In this document: positions 39,963 through 48,897 of the stretch, piece after piece
Position numbering within the stretch: position 1 is the stretch's first letter
Layout of the letters: each line of letters begins with the position of its first letter
NCBI GenBank assembly: GCA_958402445.1
Contig: CATXTO010000011.1
Span: 1-57,496 of the forward strand
Direction: 5' to 3'
From: an uncultured Eubacteriales bacterium
GTDB taxonomy: Bacteria > Bacillota > Clostridia > Oscillospirales > Oscillospiraceae
Length of the DNA: 57,496 nt
The notes under the pieces: generated by a model
Told to the model about the DNA's origin: nothing
Database searches by the model: none
What the model saw: only the letters and a program-made list of their open reading frames with translations
Made by a program: the position numbers and the translations under genes

Positions 39963-41549
39963 CTACAGGGCCTGGAAACGCTTCGCCCCCCAGGTGAGCA
40001 AATGCCGATACAGGACAAAGCAAAGCAGCAGAAGCGCGCCGCAGCAAATGAGCAAGTAGGGCTCCGGCAGCAAATATTGAGACAGCAGAAAGCCATAGAG
40101 CAGGCCCAACAGCAGCATCACGCCCCACATGATCAGCATGGTCAGCATAACTGGCATGGACTGCTTGCAGGGATACGCCTCGCTGATCCAATCGAAGCGG
40201 GGCATCAGCAGGTTGAACAAAAGGCCCAGAAGCCCGCACAGAAAGCCCAGCAATACCGGCACCACGCAGGACAAAATAATTCCCACTGGGCTGCAGCCCA
40301 AAGCCACGGCCAGAATCAGGCCGGACAGACCTGAGACGGGCAGCACCAGCTTACAGTGGAACCGAAGCTTAGCCTTTAGAATCTGCGCACTAGTCAGGGG
40401 CAAAGCCTGAAGAATCCACAGGGTTTTGCCCTCCAAGGAGATCGAGGGGGCTGTAATGCAGGTCATGGAGACCATAAAGCCCAGCGCCGCGACAATCAGC
40501 AGAGATGTCATGGACTGGATGCCGGGCAGGAGGGAGAACAGCTCCAGAACCTTCCCCCGGAAAATGACGCCGGCTATGGCCATGGCAACCAGAAACACAA
40601 GCCCCAGCCCCATGTTGGTCAGATAGACGGGGCTGCCCAGAAAGTGCCGCAGCTCCTTGTATTCCAGGGCCCCTCCGGCGGAGCCGGCGCGCAGGGACTC
40701 CAGCCGCAGACGCTTCCGCTTCGCGCTGCGCTGGGAGAGGGTGGAGCGGAGAAAGCTGATCGATAAAAGCCAATAGATCAGGCCGAAAATTGCCCCTGTC
40801 ATGGCCAGAAACGCCAGAAGATACAGGAAATTTCCTGTGGAGGCCAGCCCCATGGCGTAGATGGGCCAGACCCAAACCCGCAGGGCGGCGGCAATGGAAT
40901 CGCCGCTGGTGGTCATGGTCAACAGAATTTGGTTGATCTGGGAGTAGACGGCGAAATAAACGCCTAGGAAGACAACCAGATAAAGAACGGAAGCCAGGGC
41001 CTTATTGATCCGGCTCAGCAGCAGATGCAGCAGCCAGCCCAGCAGACAGGCGATGGCCTGTGCCCCGAAGGGGATTGCCAGAGAGCAGAGCAGATAGCCC
41101 ACGAGGCCTGCGGGGGTGAAGCCGATCTGTACGCCATAGATCACACCGGCAGGGCCTAGGACAGTGGCGCAGAACAAAAGATTCAGGGCCAGCAGGGGAA
41201 CCATGCGGCTCAGGAGAATCGTCCGGGGCCGGATGGGCATGGCCAACAGCAGCTCGTTGTCCTTGGCGTCGTAGAGCTGGCTCTGGGTGGTGAACACACT
41301 GCCGATGACCGACAGCATCAGCGCCAGAAGACCGGCCATGGCAAAATACAGCCAGGTAAGACCATAGGTACAATAGATCGTCAGAGCGTCGAACAGCATG
41401 GCAAACATGCCGCAGAAGACCACAATCAGATAGAGGAACAGAAGGGCAAAGAGGACTTTCACGCCGGTACCCTGCTTTTTTGCCAGGCCGTTGCGGAAAG
41501 ACCGGGCAAACAGCGCCCGGAACCGGACCTGCAGCAGCGCCTTGATCAT
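39963..41549 (-). CDS. Large ABC exporter permease
   Basis: The 528-residue protein has about 12 membrane helices in two halves separated by a cytoplasmic loop near residues 280-300. It matches the general shape of ABC-2 exporter permeases with 12 spans (motif DAKDNELLLAMPIRPRTILL in the first half, a feature of this family). Its ATG overlaps the ATPase stop by four bases, and GGAGGGACAGGC precedes it. The two genes encode a complete exporter. The substrate is unknown. Confidence 0.85.
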   Translation of the reverse strand: MIKALLQVRFRALFARSFRNGLAKKQGTGVKVLFALLFLYLIVVFCGMFAMLFDALTIYCTYGLTWLYFAMAGLLALMLSVIGSVFTTQSQLYDAKDNELLLAMPIRPRTILLSRMVPLLALNLLFCATVLGPAGVIYGVQIGFTPAGLVGYLLCSLAIPFGAQAIACLLGWLLHLLLSRINKALASVLYLVVFLGVYFAVYSQINQILLTMTTSGDSIAAALRVWVWPIYAMGLASTGNFLYLLAFLAMTGAIFGLIYWLLSISFLRSTLSQRSAKRKRLRLESLRAGSAGGALEYKELRHFLGSPVYLTNMGLGLVFLVAMAIAGVIFRGKVLELFSLLPGIQSMTSLLIVAALGFMVSMTCITAPSISLEGKTLWILQALPLTSAQILKAKLRFHCKLVLPVSGLSGLILAVALGCSPVGIILSCVVPVLLGFLCGLLGLLFNLLMPRFDWISEAYPCKQSMPVMLTMLIMWGVMLLLGLLYGFLLSQYLLPEPYLLICCGALLLLCFVLYRHLLTWGAKRFQAL

Positions 41550-42256
41550 GCCTGTCCCTCCAATTCCAGGAAGACCTGCTCCAAGGAGGTCTGCCCGCGC
41601 ACCTCGTCCATGGGACCGGAGGCCACCAGCCGGCCGTTTTTAATGATCGCCACCTTATGGCAGAGCTTTTCCGCCACCTCCAGCACGTGGGTGGAGAAGA
41701 AGATGGCGCCGCCTGTGGCGCAGTGCTGGGCCATGACGTTCTTCAGCTGGTGAGAGGCCAGGGGGTCCAGGCCCACGAAAGGCTCGTCCATGAGAATCAG
41801 CCGCGGGGCGTGCAGCAGGGCGGAAATGACGGCGATCTTCTGTTTCATGCCGTGGGAGCAGGCGGAGATAGGCTGGGCCAAATCGTCGGTCATGCCCAAA
41901 AGCTGACCGTACTGCTGGATGCGCGCGGTGCGGTCCGCCTGGGATACGCCGTAAACGTCGGCCACGAAATTTAAGTATTGAATGCCTGTGAGAAACTCAT
42001 ACAGGTCAGGATTGTCCGGAATATATGCCAGAGACTGCTTGCAGCGCAAGGGCTCCGTCCGGATGGAGTGACCGTCCACCCAAATCTCCCCGCGGTCAAA
42101 CTGCAAAATGCCGCAGCTGGCTTTCAGGGTGGTGGTTTTGCCTGCGCCGTTGTGGCCGATGAAACCAAAGATTTCACCGGGCGCGATATGGAGGCTCAAA
42201 TCGTCTACAGCTACCTTGGAACCGTAGGTTTTGGTGAGATGTTCGATACGAAGCAT
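41546..42256 (-). CDS. ABC exporter ATP-binding protein
   Basis: The 236-residue ATPase has Walker A GHNGAGKTT (residues 34-42), a signature region ISACSHGMKQKIAVISALLH (SHGMKQK in place of SGGQ), Walker B LILMDEPFVGLDPLA and an H-loop in FFSTHVLEVAEKL. It lacks any C-terminal extension. GAGGT precedes the ATG. It drives the permease encoded downstream. Its promoter is back-to-back with that of the DUF177-rpmF operon. Confidence 0.9.
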   Translation of the reverse strand: MLRIEHLTKTYGSKVAVDDLSLHIAPGEIFGFIGHNGAGKTTTLKASCGILQFDRGEIWVDGHSIRTEPLRCKQSLAYIPDNPDLYEFLTGIQYLNFVADVYGVSQADRTARIQQYGQLLGMTDDLAQPISACSHGMKQKIAVISALLHAPRLILMDEPFVGLDPLASHQLKNVMAQHCATGGAIFFSTHVLEVAEKLCHKVAIIKNGRLVASGPMDEVRGQTSLEQVFLELEGQA

Positions 42257-42293
42257 GGCACTACCTCTTCATTTAAAATTGATAACTGAAAGC

Positions 42294-42322
42294 ATTATAC
42301 CAGAACGGCCCGGGCAATACAA
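42294..42322 (-). promoter_or_regulatory. Promoter of the ABC exporter operon
   Basis: On the minus strand, TTGTAT (42322-42317), 17 bases, TATAAT (42299-42294). Confidence 0.65.
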
Positions 42323-42383
42323 GAGAAACCGCTGAAATATCAGAAAATTTCAGAACGATTCCGGCAATTTTAGAAAATAATGT

Positions 42384-42412
42384 TTGACAAAACACGGAAA
42401 GACTCGTATAAT
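42384..42412 (+). promoter_or_regulatory. Consensus promoter of the DUF177-rpmF operon
   Basis: A perfect TTGACA (42384-42389), 17-base spacer and perfect TATAAT (42407-42412), as expected for a strongly expressed ribosomal-protein operon. Confidence 0.9.
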
Positions 42413-42444
42413 ATCTCGTGCATGACTGCGAGGAAGGGATATCT

Positions 42445-42948
42445 ATGCTGCTCGGATTGTCCAAAATTATAGACTGCCCCGGCGCGTCGGTCTCCTTTGC
42501 AACCAGCTTGGATCTCAGCGGCCTGGATTTCGGCGGCTGTTATCCGGCGCAGGAGCCGGTGCAGGCGTCGGGAACGGTACGAAATACAGCGGGTGTGCTG
42601 CTTCTGACGGGCACGGTCGGCACTAGGCTGCACGGTGTCTGCGACCGCTGCGCACGGCCCTTTCAACGCCAGGTGGACTACCCCCTGCAGGTCGTTCTGA
42701 CTGCGGACCAGGACGGCGGCGACCAGGAGGACCCGTGGGTTTTTCCTCTGGTTGGGGACAGCGTGGATTTGGATGACGTCATCACCACGGCTTTTGTGCT
42801 GAATATGGACTCCAAGCTTTTGTGTGAGCCGGACTGCAAGGGTCTGTGCTGCCGCTGCGGCGCAAACCTGAACGACGGCCCCTGTGGCTGTCAACCGGAA
42901 ATGGATTCCCGTTTTGCTGCTTTAAAGCAGCTTCTTCAAGATCAATAA
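42445..42948 (+). CDS. DUF177 (YceD-like) protein
   Basis: The 167-residue protein has the DUF177/YceD pattern, with a CDRCARPF knuckle near residues 67-74, an acidic middle (DLDDVITTAFVLNMD) and a C-terminal cysteine cluster (CKGLCCRCGANL) likely to bind zinc. The gene is conserved directly upstream of rpmF, and YceD proteins are linked to 23S rRNA processing or ribosome assembly. The ATG at 42445 follows AAGGG. It lies 44 bases before rpmF and is driven by a consensus promoter. Confidence 0.9.
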   Translation: MLLGLSKIIDCPGASVSFATSLDLSGLDFGGCYPAQEPVQASGTVRNTAGVLLLTGTVGTRLHGVCDRCARPFQRQVDYPLQVVLTADQDGGDQEDPWVFPLVGDSVDLDDVITTAFVLNMDSKLLCEPDCKGLCCRCGANLNDGPCGCQPEMDSRFAALKQLLQDQ

Positions 42949-42992
42949 TTTTGACGCTGTGAAAAGCAGTCCGACCTAAGGAGGTGTCACGC

Positions 42993-43178
42993 ATGGCTGT
43001 TCCAAAGTGTAAGGTTTCAAAGGCGAGACGTGATAAGCGTCGCGGCTCCAACTGGAAGCTGTCGGCTCCCGGTTTGGTAGCATGTCCCAAGTGCGGCGAG
43101 CTTAGCCTGCCTCATCGGGCCTGCAAGGCTTGCGGTTTCTACAAGGGCCGTCAGGTGATTGCGGTGGAGTCCAAGTGA
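42993..43178 (+). CDS. rpmF: 50S ribosomal protein L32
   Basis: The 61-residue protein begins MAVPKCKVSKARRDKRR and has the L32 zinc ribbon with cysteines in CPKCGE and CKACGF, so it is the zinc-binding (C+) form of L32. AAGGAGGTG, a near-perfect ribosome site, fixes the ATG at 42993. It is co-transcribed with the DUF177 gene and followed by a terminator. Confidence 0.97.
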   Translation: MAVPKCKVSKARRDKRRGSNWKLSAPGLVACPKCGELSLPHRACKACGFYKGRQVIAVESK

Positions 43179-43194
43179 CCGAGGCGAGAAAATG

Positions 43195-43235
43195 AGAGGA
43201 AGGTATGTTCGATACCCTTCCTCTTTTTCTTTTTC
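43195..43235 (+). terminator. Terminator after rpmF
   Basis: AGAGGAAGGTAT pairs with ATACCCTTCCTCT (one bulge) with a GTTCG loop, then a long T-rich tail. Confidence 0.88.
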
Positions 43236-43287
43236 CCGCCGTCCTGATGCCGTTCCACCATATTTGCCAAAAAAATGTTTTTAACGG

Positions 43288-43316
43288 TTGACCAAAGTTT
43301 GGTATCATGCGATAAT
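43288..43316 (+). promoter_or_regulatory. Promoter of the der-plsY-gpsA operon
   Basis: TTGACC (43288-43293), 17 bases, GATAAT (43311-43316). Confidence 0.75.
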
Positions 43317-43369
43317 ATCAGGCAAGTATATAGATTAGAATGCAGTTGTACAGACAGGAGGGGTTTCCT

Positions 43370-44698
43370 TTGCCAAAGCCCTTGGTTGCTATTGTGGGCA
43401 GGCCCAACGTGGGCAAGTCCATGCTGTTTAATAAACTCACGGGGCATCGGTCCGCCATTGTGGAGGATACGCCGGGCGTCACCCGGGACCGGATTTACGG
43501 TGCGTGCGAGTGGTGCGGCAGAACGTTTGATCTGGTGGATACGGGGGGAATTGAACCCTCCACAGACAGCGAGATTCTCAAGTTTATGCGACGTCAGGCA
43601 GAAATCGGAATTGAACTGGCCGATGCGGTGATTATGGTTACAGATGTCAAGGTTGGCGTCACCGCCGCGGACGAGGCTGTGGCATCGCTGCTGCAGCGGT
43701 CCAAAAAGCCGGTGGCGCTGGCCGTGAACAAGTGCGACTCCGTGGGCCCCACCGATCCGGAGGTCTACGCGTTTTATAGCCTGGGCCTGGGAGACCCCTT
43801 TGAGATTTCCGCCCTCCATGGCCACGGCACCGGGGACCTGCTGGACTGGTGCGTATCGCAGTTCCCCCCGGAGGAACCGGACGAGCAGGAGGAGGAGCTG
43901 GTCCGGGTTGCCATCGTCGGCAAGCCGAACGTGGGAAAGTCCAGCCTCCTGAATCAGATTTTAGGGGAGGAGCGGGTAATCGTCTCAGACATGGCGGGCA
44001 CCACACGAGACGCCATTGACAGCTACTTTGAAAACGAGTACGGGAAATTCTGCTTTATCGATACCGCCGGCATGCGGAGAAAGTCCAAGGTGGACGACGC
44101 CATCGAGCATTACAGCAACCTGCGGGCCGTCAGCGCCATAGAACGGGCGGACGTCTGCTTGGTGATGGTGGACGCAACCCAGGGGGTGACGGAGCAGGAC
44201 ACCAAAATCGCGGGCTTGGTCCACGAGGCGGGGAAGGCAGTCGTGATTGCGGTCAACAAATGGGACCTGGTGGAAAAGGAGACCAACACCATGAAGGAGA
44301 TGGAGCAGACGGTCCATCAGGGCCTGAGCTTCATGCCTTATGCCCCGGTGGTGTTTTTATCCGCTCTGACGGGCCAGCGGGTGGATAAGCTCTTCTCGGT
44401 CATTCGCACCGTGGCCCAGAGCCACGCCATGCGCGTCACCACCGGCGCGTTGAACAGCGTCCTGGCCGACGCCACCGCCCGGGTGCAGCCGCCGACGGAC
44501 AAGGGCCGCCGCCTGAAAATCTACTATATGACCCAGGCCAGCGTCAAGCCGCCCCATTTCGTCATATTTTGCAATGACGCCAGGCTGTTCCACTTTTCCT
44601 ATCAGCGGTATCTGGAAAATCAGATCCGCAGTATCTTCGGCTTAATCGGGACGCCGGTTCGCATTACCATTCGTCAAAAAGGAGACAAGGAGGCGTGA
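43370..44698 (+). CDS. der: Ribosome biogenesis GTPase Der (EngA)
   Basis: The 442-residue protein has two GTPase domains in tandem, G1 motifs GRPNVGKS (10-17) and GKPNVGKSS (second domain), with DTAG/DTGG, NKCD and NKWD loops, and a C-terminal KH-like domain. Der assists assembly of the 50S subunit. I chose a TTG start at 43370 because GGAGGGG lies 6 bases upstream and the resulting MPKPLVAIVGRPNVG matches the family start. An in-frame ATG at 43340 precedes the ribosome site. It leads the operon, with plsY 3 bases downstream. Confidence 0.95.
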   Translation: MPKPLVAIVGRPNVGKSMLFNKLTGHRSAIVEDTPGVTRDRIYGACEWCGRTFDLVDTGGIEPSTDSEILKFMRRQAEIGIELADAVIMVTDVKVGVTAADEAVASLLQRSKKPVALAVNKCDSVGPTDPEVYAFYSLGLGDPFEISALHGHGTGDLLDWCVSQFPPEEPDEQEEELVRVAIVGKPNVGKSSLLNQILGEERVIVSDMAGTTRDAIDSYFENEYGKFCFIDTAGMRRKSKVDDAIEHYSNLRAVSAIERADVCLVMVDATQGVTEQDTKIAGLVHEAGKAVVIAVNKWDLVEKETNTMKEMEQTVHQGLSFMPYAPVVFLSALTGQRVDKLFSVIRTVAQSHAMRVTTGALNSVLADATARVQPPTDKGRRLKIYYMTQASVKPPHFVIFCNDARLFHFSYQRYLENQIRSIFGLIGTPVRITIRQKGDKEA

Positions 44699-44701
44699 GC
44701 T

Positions 44702-45340
44702 ATGGATTCCCTCTTTCTCCTGCGTCTTGCCGTTTCCTTCCTCACAGCCTATATGCTGGGGAATATCAACGGCGCGGTCACGGTGTCGAAGCAGCTGGAC
44801 AACGACGACGTGCGGACCAAGGGCAGCGGCAACGCGGGGATCACCAACTACCTGCGCACGTATGGACTTCGGAACTCCGGGCTTGTGGCGGTAATCGATC
44901 TGGTCAAAACCGTGTTGGCCTGTTTGGTGGGAGGACTGCTGCTGTTGCCCTACGGCTATTATTTGGAGGGGGTCATGCTGGGCGGCCTGGGGGCTACGCT
45001 GGGTCATGACTTCCCCGCTATCCTGGGCTTCCGGGGCGGCAAGGGAATTCTCTGCGGCCTGGGAGCGGCGTTGGTGGCGGACTGGCGGATCGCGCTGATC
45101 GTCCTGGGCGTTTTTGCCGTGGTGGTCCTGTTGACCCGCTATGTGTCTCTGGGGTCCTGCCTGGCGGCGCTGACGCTGCCAATTTGTTTTGTGCTGTTCC
45201 ACAGAGAGAGCCCCTGGGCCCTGGCTGGGAGTATTTGCATTTTTATTCTGGCACTTTTTATGCATCGGGACAATTTGCAGCGCCTATTTCAAGGAACGGA
45301 ACGGAAGCTGAGCCTTCGGAGGAAAAAGGAGCGGCCATGA
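44702..45340 (+). CDS. plsY: Glycerol-3-phosphate acyltransferase PlsY
   Basis: The 212-residue membrane enzyme has PlsY motifs KGSGNAGITNYLRTYG (40-55) and GHDFPAILGFRGGKG, with about seven membrane segments. It transfers an acyl group from acyl-phosphate to glycerol-3-phosphate, the first step of phospholipid synthesis. The final residues are basic. It is coupled to gpsA, whose start overlaps its stop codon. Confidence 0.94.
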   Translation: MDSLFLLRLAVSFLTAYMLGNINGAVTVSKQLDNDDVRTKGSGNAGITNYLRTYGLRNSGLVAVIDLVKTVLACLVGGLLLLPYGYYLEGVMLGGLGATLGHDFPAILGFRGGKGILCGLGAALVADWRIALIVLGVFAVVVLLTRYVSLGSCLAALTLPICFVLFHRESPWALAGSICIFILALFMHRDNLQRLFQGTERKLSLRRKKERP

Positions 45341-46359
45341 AGATTGCAGTGATTGGAAGCGGAGGCTGGGGCACGGCCCTGGCGGTACATCTTTGCAAAA
45401 AGGGGCATGCGGTTTGCCTTTGGTCTCATACCCCGGAGAAGGCGGCCCAGATGGCAGCGGACCGGCGAAATCCTATGCTGCCGGATGTTGCCTTGCCGGC
45501 GTCTCTGGCCGTTTCGTCTGACGCCGCCTGTGTCAGCGCGGCGGAGCTGGTGGTAATCGCCGCTCCCTCCTTTGCAGTGCGCCAGGTTTGCCGAGCCGTG
45601 GCCCCTGCGCTGCGTCAGGAGGCGCTGCTGGTCTCCGTGGCCAAGGGAATTGAGCCGGACACCCTGCAGCGCATGTCGCAAATCGTAGTGGAGGAGACTG
45701 GGCGCACCACAGTGGTCTTATCCGGGCCCAGCCACGCCGAGGAGGTAGCGAAGGGGATCCCCACGGGCTGCGTGGCCGCCTGCGGGAATCGGGCCGCTGC
45801 AGAACTGGTCCAGGACACGTTCATGTCGGACCGATTCCGGGTTTATGTCAACCCGGACGTGGTGGGCGTGGAGCTGGGCGGCGCGCTGAAAAACATCATT
45901 GCCCTGTGCGCGGGCATCTGCGACGGCATGGGCTTTGGGGATAACACCAAGGCCATGCTGATGACGCGGGGCCTGACCGAAATCGCCAGGCTGGGGATGG
46001 CCCTGGGCGCCCGGCAGGAGACATTTGCCGGGCTGGCGGGTGTGGGAGACCTGATTGTCACCTGCACCTCCATGCATTCCAGGAACCGCCGTGCGGGAAT
46101 TCTCATCGGGCAGGGGATGTCGCCCCAGGCCGCCATGCAGCAGTTGGGGGCGGTGGTGGAGGGCTATTTTGCCACCAGGTCCGCTCATTTGCTGGCCACC
46201 AGGCTGGGCGCCGATATGCCCATCACCGCCGCAGCCTATCAGGTGCTGTACGAAGGGCGGGATGTACAGCGGACCGTGGAGGAGCTCCTGTGCCGGGAGC
46301 GCAAGGCGGAGCTGGAGGACGCCGGCTGGGAATCCGAGCCGGCTGTCTCAGAGCGATAA
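45337..46359 (+). CDS. gpsA: Glycerol-3-phosphate dehydrogenase (NAD(P)+)
   Basis: The 340-residue enzyme has the Rossmann motif GSGGWGTALA (7-16), SGPSHAEEVAKG and GGALKNIIALCAGICDGMG with the catalytic lysine. It makes glycerol-3-phosphate from dihydroxyacetone phosphate, the substrate of the PlsY enzyme encoded just upstream. The ATG overlaps the plsY stop (ATGA), with GGAGG and AAAGGAG upstream. A perfect terminator follows. Confidence 0.95.
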   Translation: MKIAVIGSGGWGTALAVHLCKKGHAVCLWSHTPEKAAQMAADRRNPMLPDVALPASLAVSSDAACVSAAELVVIAAPSFAVRQVCRAVAPALRQEALLVSVAKGIEPDTLQRMSQIVVEETGRTTVVLSGPSHAEEVAKGIPTGCVAACGNRAAAELVQDTFMSDRFRVYVNPDVVGVELGGALKNIIALCAGICDGMGFGDNTKAMLMTRGLTEIARLGMALGARQETFAGLAGVGDLIVTCTSMHSRNRRAGILIGQGMSPQAAMQQLGAVVEGYFATRSAHLLATRLGADMPITAAAYQVLYEGRDVQRTVEELLCRERKAELEDAGWESEPAVSER

Positions 46360-46360
46360 C

Positions 46361-46404
46361 ATAATACCGCGGGGCGTCCTATTAAGGACGCCCCGCGGTA
46401 TTAT
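46361..46404. terminator. Terminator after gpsA
   Basis: A perfect 19-bp stem (ATAATACCGCGGGGCGTCC with GGACGCCCCGCGGTATTAT) and a 6-base loop. The T-tract is broken but the stem is very stable. Confidence 0.85.
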
Positions 46405-46751
46405 GCCGTTTGCTTAAAAAATAGGGAAGCACTGCGTAATAAAGTAGCAAGACTACTTATATTTGCTTTGTATTGACGAGAATTTGAAAAAATAGATCAA
46501 CTTTATAAGATTCTAGTTTCAGTACAGGCAGTAGGTCGACCTTGATCAGCGAGTACACATATGCTTGATTGGTATGGATGAGCTGGGGTATCATAGAGGA
46601 CTTTATCCTCTGGAAGGATCGCTATGGACCATCACCTCCTTCTCATAGCTTCATCCATAATATGACGGTTTAAGCGGTGAATAGTTAGAGACGGTTTATG
46701 GGGACTATAAGAGTTACAAAATAGGGGCGACTAGGAGCCACGGCTAAAGCT
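46405..46751. other. AT-rich intergenic region, nothing recognised
   Basis: About 350 bases without a convincing reading frame. Composition is lower in GC than the operons on either side. Confidence 0.3.
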
Positions 46752-47504
46752 TTATTTCTCCATGATATAGTAACGCCGCTTTCCCTTTGAGATGGATTTA
46801 TACTCGATTGCCTCGGTGGGGCAGCCGCAGATGCAGGCCATACAGTGGGTGCAGTTCCCCTTCCAGACAGGCTTCCCATCCGCCATGTCAATGTTATTTA
46901 GAGGGCACCGCTGGGCGCACTTGCCGCAGGAGACGCAGGCATCCGAGACCGTAAAGCCTTTGTCTTTGATATAAAAGCGATAATAGAGCGGATTGAACGG
47001 CCCGCTGATAAAGCGTCCTACCAAAGAGATCGGCGTCTTGGGGAACGGCTCGCCCCGCCCGATCTGCCGGACAAGCTCGGAAAAAACCGGCTTCGCTCGG
47101 GCGATTATGGCCGCGCATTGGCTCTCACTGGGCGCCGCGGACAGGGCAATGTAGTTTTCCGGCATCTGTACCGACGCAAGTCCCCGATAGGTCAAACCGG
47201 TTTCCGTGCAGAGCTTTGCGGCATAGGCCGCCGCATTTCCTCCAGTGCCGCCGCCGCGGGTCAGAATAAAATAGGCGTTTTGATTCCCTTCAAACCGGGT
47301 GCTGCGAATCCACCGTTCCACTACCTTCGGCACACGCCAGGCGTAAATCGGCGCGACAAACACCAACGGACGTTCCGAATGGAACGTTCTTTTTTCGCCC
47401 TTTTTGAGGCACGCATTGATAGAGACCAGCTCGTCGCCCAGCTCGGCCGCGATCTGCTTTGCCGCAAGCTGGCTGTTGCCGGTGCCGCTGAAATAAAAAA
47501 CCAT
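46752..47504 (-). CDS. EFR1 family flavodoxin-ferredoxin fusion (copy A)
   Basis: The 250-residue protein begins with a flavodoxin-type FMN loop (YFSGTGNSQLAAKQ, residues 4-17) and ends with two 4Fe-4S clusters: C190, C193, C196, C200 and C218, C221, C224, C228, both CxxCxxCxxxCP. This is the EFR1 ferredoxin architecture, which should carry electrons between an FMN and two clusters. It is the third gene of a minus-strand operon after the TetR gene and copy B. AGGAGG precedes the ATG. Its first ~45 codons are almost identical in DNA to copy B. Confidence 0.92.
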   Translation of the reverse strand: MVFYFSGTGNSQLAAKQIAAELGDELVSINACLKKGEKRTFHSERPLVFVAPIYAWRVPKVVERWIRSTRFEGNQNAYFILTRGGGTGGNAAAYAAKLCTETGLTYRGLASVQMPENYIALSAAPSESQCAAIIARAKPVFSELVRQIGRGEPFPKTPISLVGRFISGPFNPLYYRFYIKDKGFTVSDACVSCGKCAQRCPLNNIDMADGKPVWKGNCTHCMACICGCPTEAIEYKSISKGKRRYYIMEK

Positions 47505-47522
47505 TTATGATGTACCTCCTCC

Positions 47523-48272
47523 TCAATCTTCCATGATATAGTATCGGCGGTTGCCCTTGGAGGCGGATTTATACTCTATGGCCTCTACAGGACAACCACC
47601 AATACAGGCCATGCAGTGGGTGCAGTTCCCATTCCAAACGGGTTTCCCATCTTCCATGCGGATATTGTTGAGCGGACACCGCTGGGCGCATTTGCCGCAT
47701 GAGATGCAGGCGTCCGAGGCGGCAAAGCCCTTGTCGTGGACAAAGAGGGCGTAAAACAGCCTGTTGACCGGTCCGCTGTTCATCCTGTCTTTCAAAGAAA
47801 TGGCGGCTTCGGGAAACGGCTCCCCTTTTTGGATCAGCGCGGCCAGCGACGCCACACGCGCCCCGGCTTTTTCCCGAATCGCCGCGCATTCCGCTTTGTC
47901 CGGCGTATTGGACAAGGCTACATAGTTATTCGGCATGGCGACCAGAGCCAGCCCAAAAAAACGCAGCCCCTTTTCTTCACAGAGCTTCTTTGCGTAGGCC
48001 GCGGCGTTGCCCACGCTTCCGCCGCAGGTCAGGACAAAATAGATGTTTTGATTCCCCTCAAACTCCGTCTCTCGAATCCACCGCTCCAACACTTTCGGCA
48101 TCCGCCAGGCGTAGGTGGGAGCCACAAATACCAGCGGACGTTCCGCATGGAACGTTCTTTTTTCGCCCTTTTTGAGGCACGCATTGATAGAGACCAGCTC
48201 GTCGCCCAGCTCGGCCGCGATCTGCTTTGCCGCAAGCTGACTGTTGCCGGTGCCGCTGAAATAAAAAACCAT
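47523..48272 (-). CDS. EFR1 family flavodoxin-ferredoxin fusion (copy B)
   Basis: The 249-residue paralogue of copy A has the same flavodoxin start (FSGTGNSQLAAKQIAAELGD) and two 4Fe-4S motifs (CISCGKCAQRCP and CTHCMACIGGCP). Outside the first ~45 residues the two copies have diverged noticeably. GAAGGGGTG precedes the ATG. It starts 15 bases after the TetR gene and ends 18 bases before copy A, so all three genes form one operon. Confidence 0.92.
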   Translation of the reverse strand: MVFYFSGTGNSQLAAKQIAAELGDELVSINACLKKGEKRTFHAERPLVFVAPTYAWRMPKVLERWIRETEFEGNQNIYFVLTCGGSVGNAAAYAKKLCEEKGLRFFGLALVAMPNNYVALSNTPDKAECAAIREKAGARVASLAALIQKGEPFPEAAISLKDRMNSGPVNRLFYALFVHDKGFAASDACISCGKCAQRCPLNNIRMEDGKPVWNGNCTHCMACIGGCPVEAIEYKSASKGNRRYYIMED

Positions 48273-48287
48273 CCCAATACACCCCTT

Positions 48288-48866
48288 CTATTGCGGATCG
48301 ATCCCGCTGACCATCTGCTGCAAATATTCCTTTGCCTGTGCCTTAGAGCACGCCCTTTTATCCAGGTATTTCCACTCGAGAATAATCAGGATCGCCTGGC
48401 TATACAAGTTTGCGGCCATCTCTTGGGGTATCTTAAAGCGGTGGGAATCCGGATTGCGCTTAAAGGCCGCCGACATATTGGACAGCAGGTAAAACCGGAT
48501 TTGATTGATGAGATACAGATTGGGCGGGTTATTTTTTAAAACTGCTTGTACCGTTTTGCTATTTTGGTCAAAAAAATCAAAACAGTTCTCCATCAGCGTG
48601 TTCATCCGCTTCGCACAAGTTCCCGCGTCCTGGCAGCCGCTGTCCAACCGGTCACGGGCGGTCATGAAACAATACTCTAGAAGATCGTATTTGTCGTCAA
48701 AGTAATTATAGAAGGTGGCCCGGGGCAGCATGGCCTTTTCGCACAGCTCTCCCACCGCGATCTCCTCGAAAGATTTTTCAGAGAGTAAAAAAAGCATCGC
48801 CTGCTGGAGAGAATAAAGGGTGCGGCTTGCTCCGATGGTCAATTTTTTCGTTAAGTCATATTTCAC
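48288..48866 (-). CDS. TetR/AcrR family regulator of the EFR1 operon
   Basis: The 192-residue protein has a TetR helix-turn-helix (FEEIAVGELCEKAMLPRATF, then YNYFDDKYDLLEYC) and a helical C-terminal domain. I chose the GTG at 48866, preceded by AAAGGAG at 9 bases. An upstream in-frame ATG at 48953 lies inside the operon's -10 box and cannot be in the mRNA. It is the first gene of the operon with two EFR1 proteins, so it probably represses them and itself, and possibly the divergent flavoenzyme. Confidence 0.87.
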   Translation of the reverse strand: MKYDLTKKLTIGASRTLYSLQQAMLFLLSEKSFEEIAVGELCEKAMLPRATFYNYFDDKYDLLEYCFMTARDRLDSGCQDAGTCAKRMNTLMENCFDFFDQNSKTVQAVLKNNPPNLYLINQIRFYLLSNMSAAFKRNPDSHRFKIPQEMAANLYSQAILIILEWKYLDKRACSKAQAKEYLQQMVSGIDPQ

Positions 48867-48897
48867 TTTTTGTAGCTCCTTTGACAATATTTCGTTT

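Noticed and set aside
46752..48272. Possibility that the two EFR1 genes are an assembly duplicate
   Set aside because: Only the first ~135 bp are nearly identical. The remaining two-thirds differ clearly, so they are two genuine paralogues.
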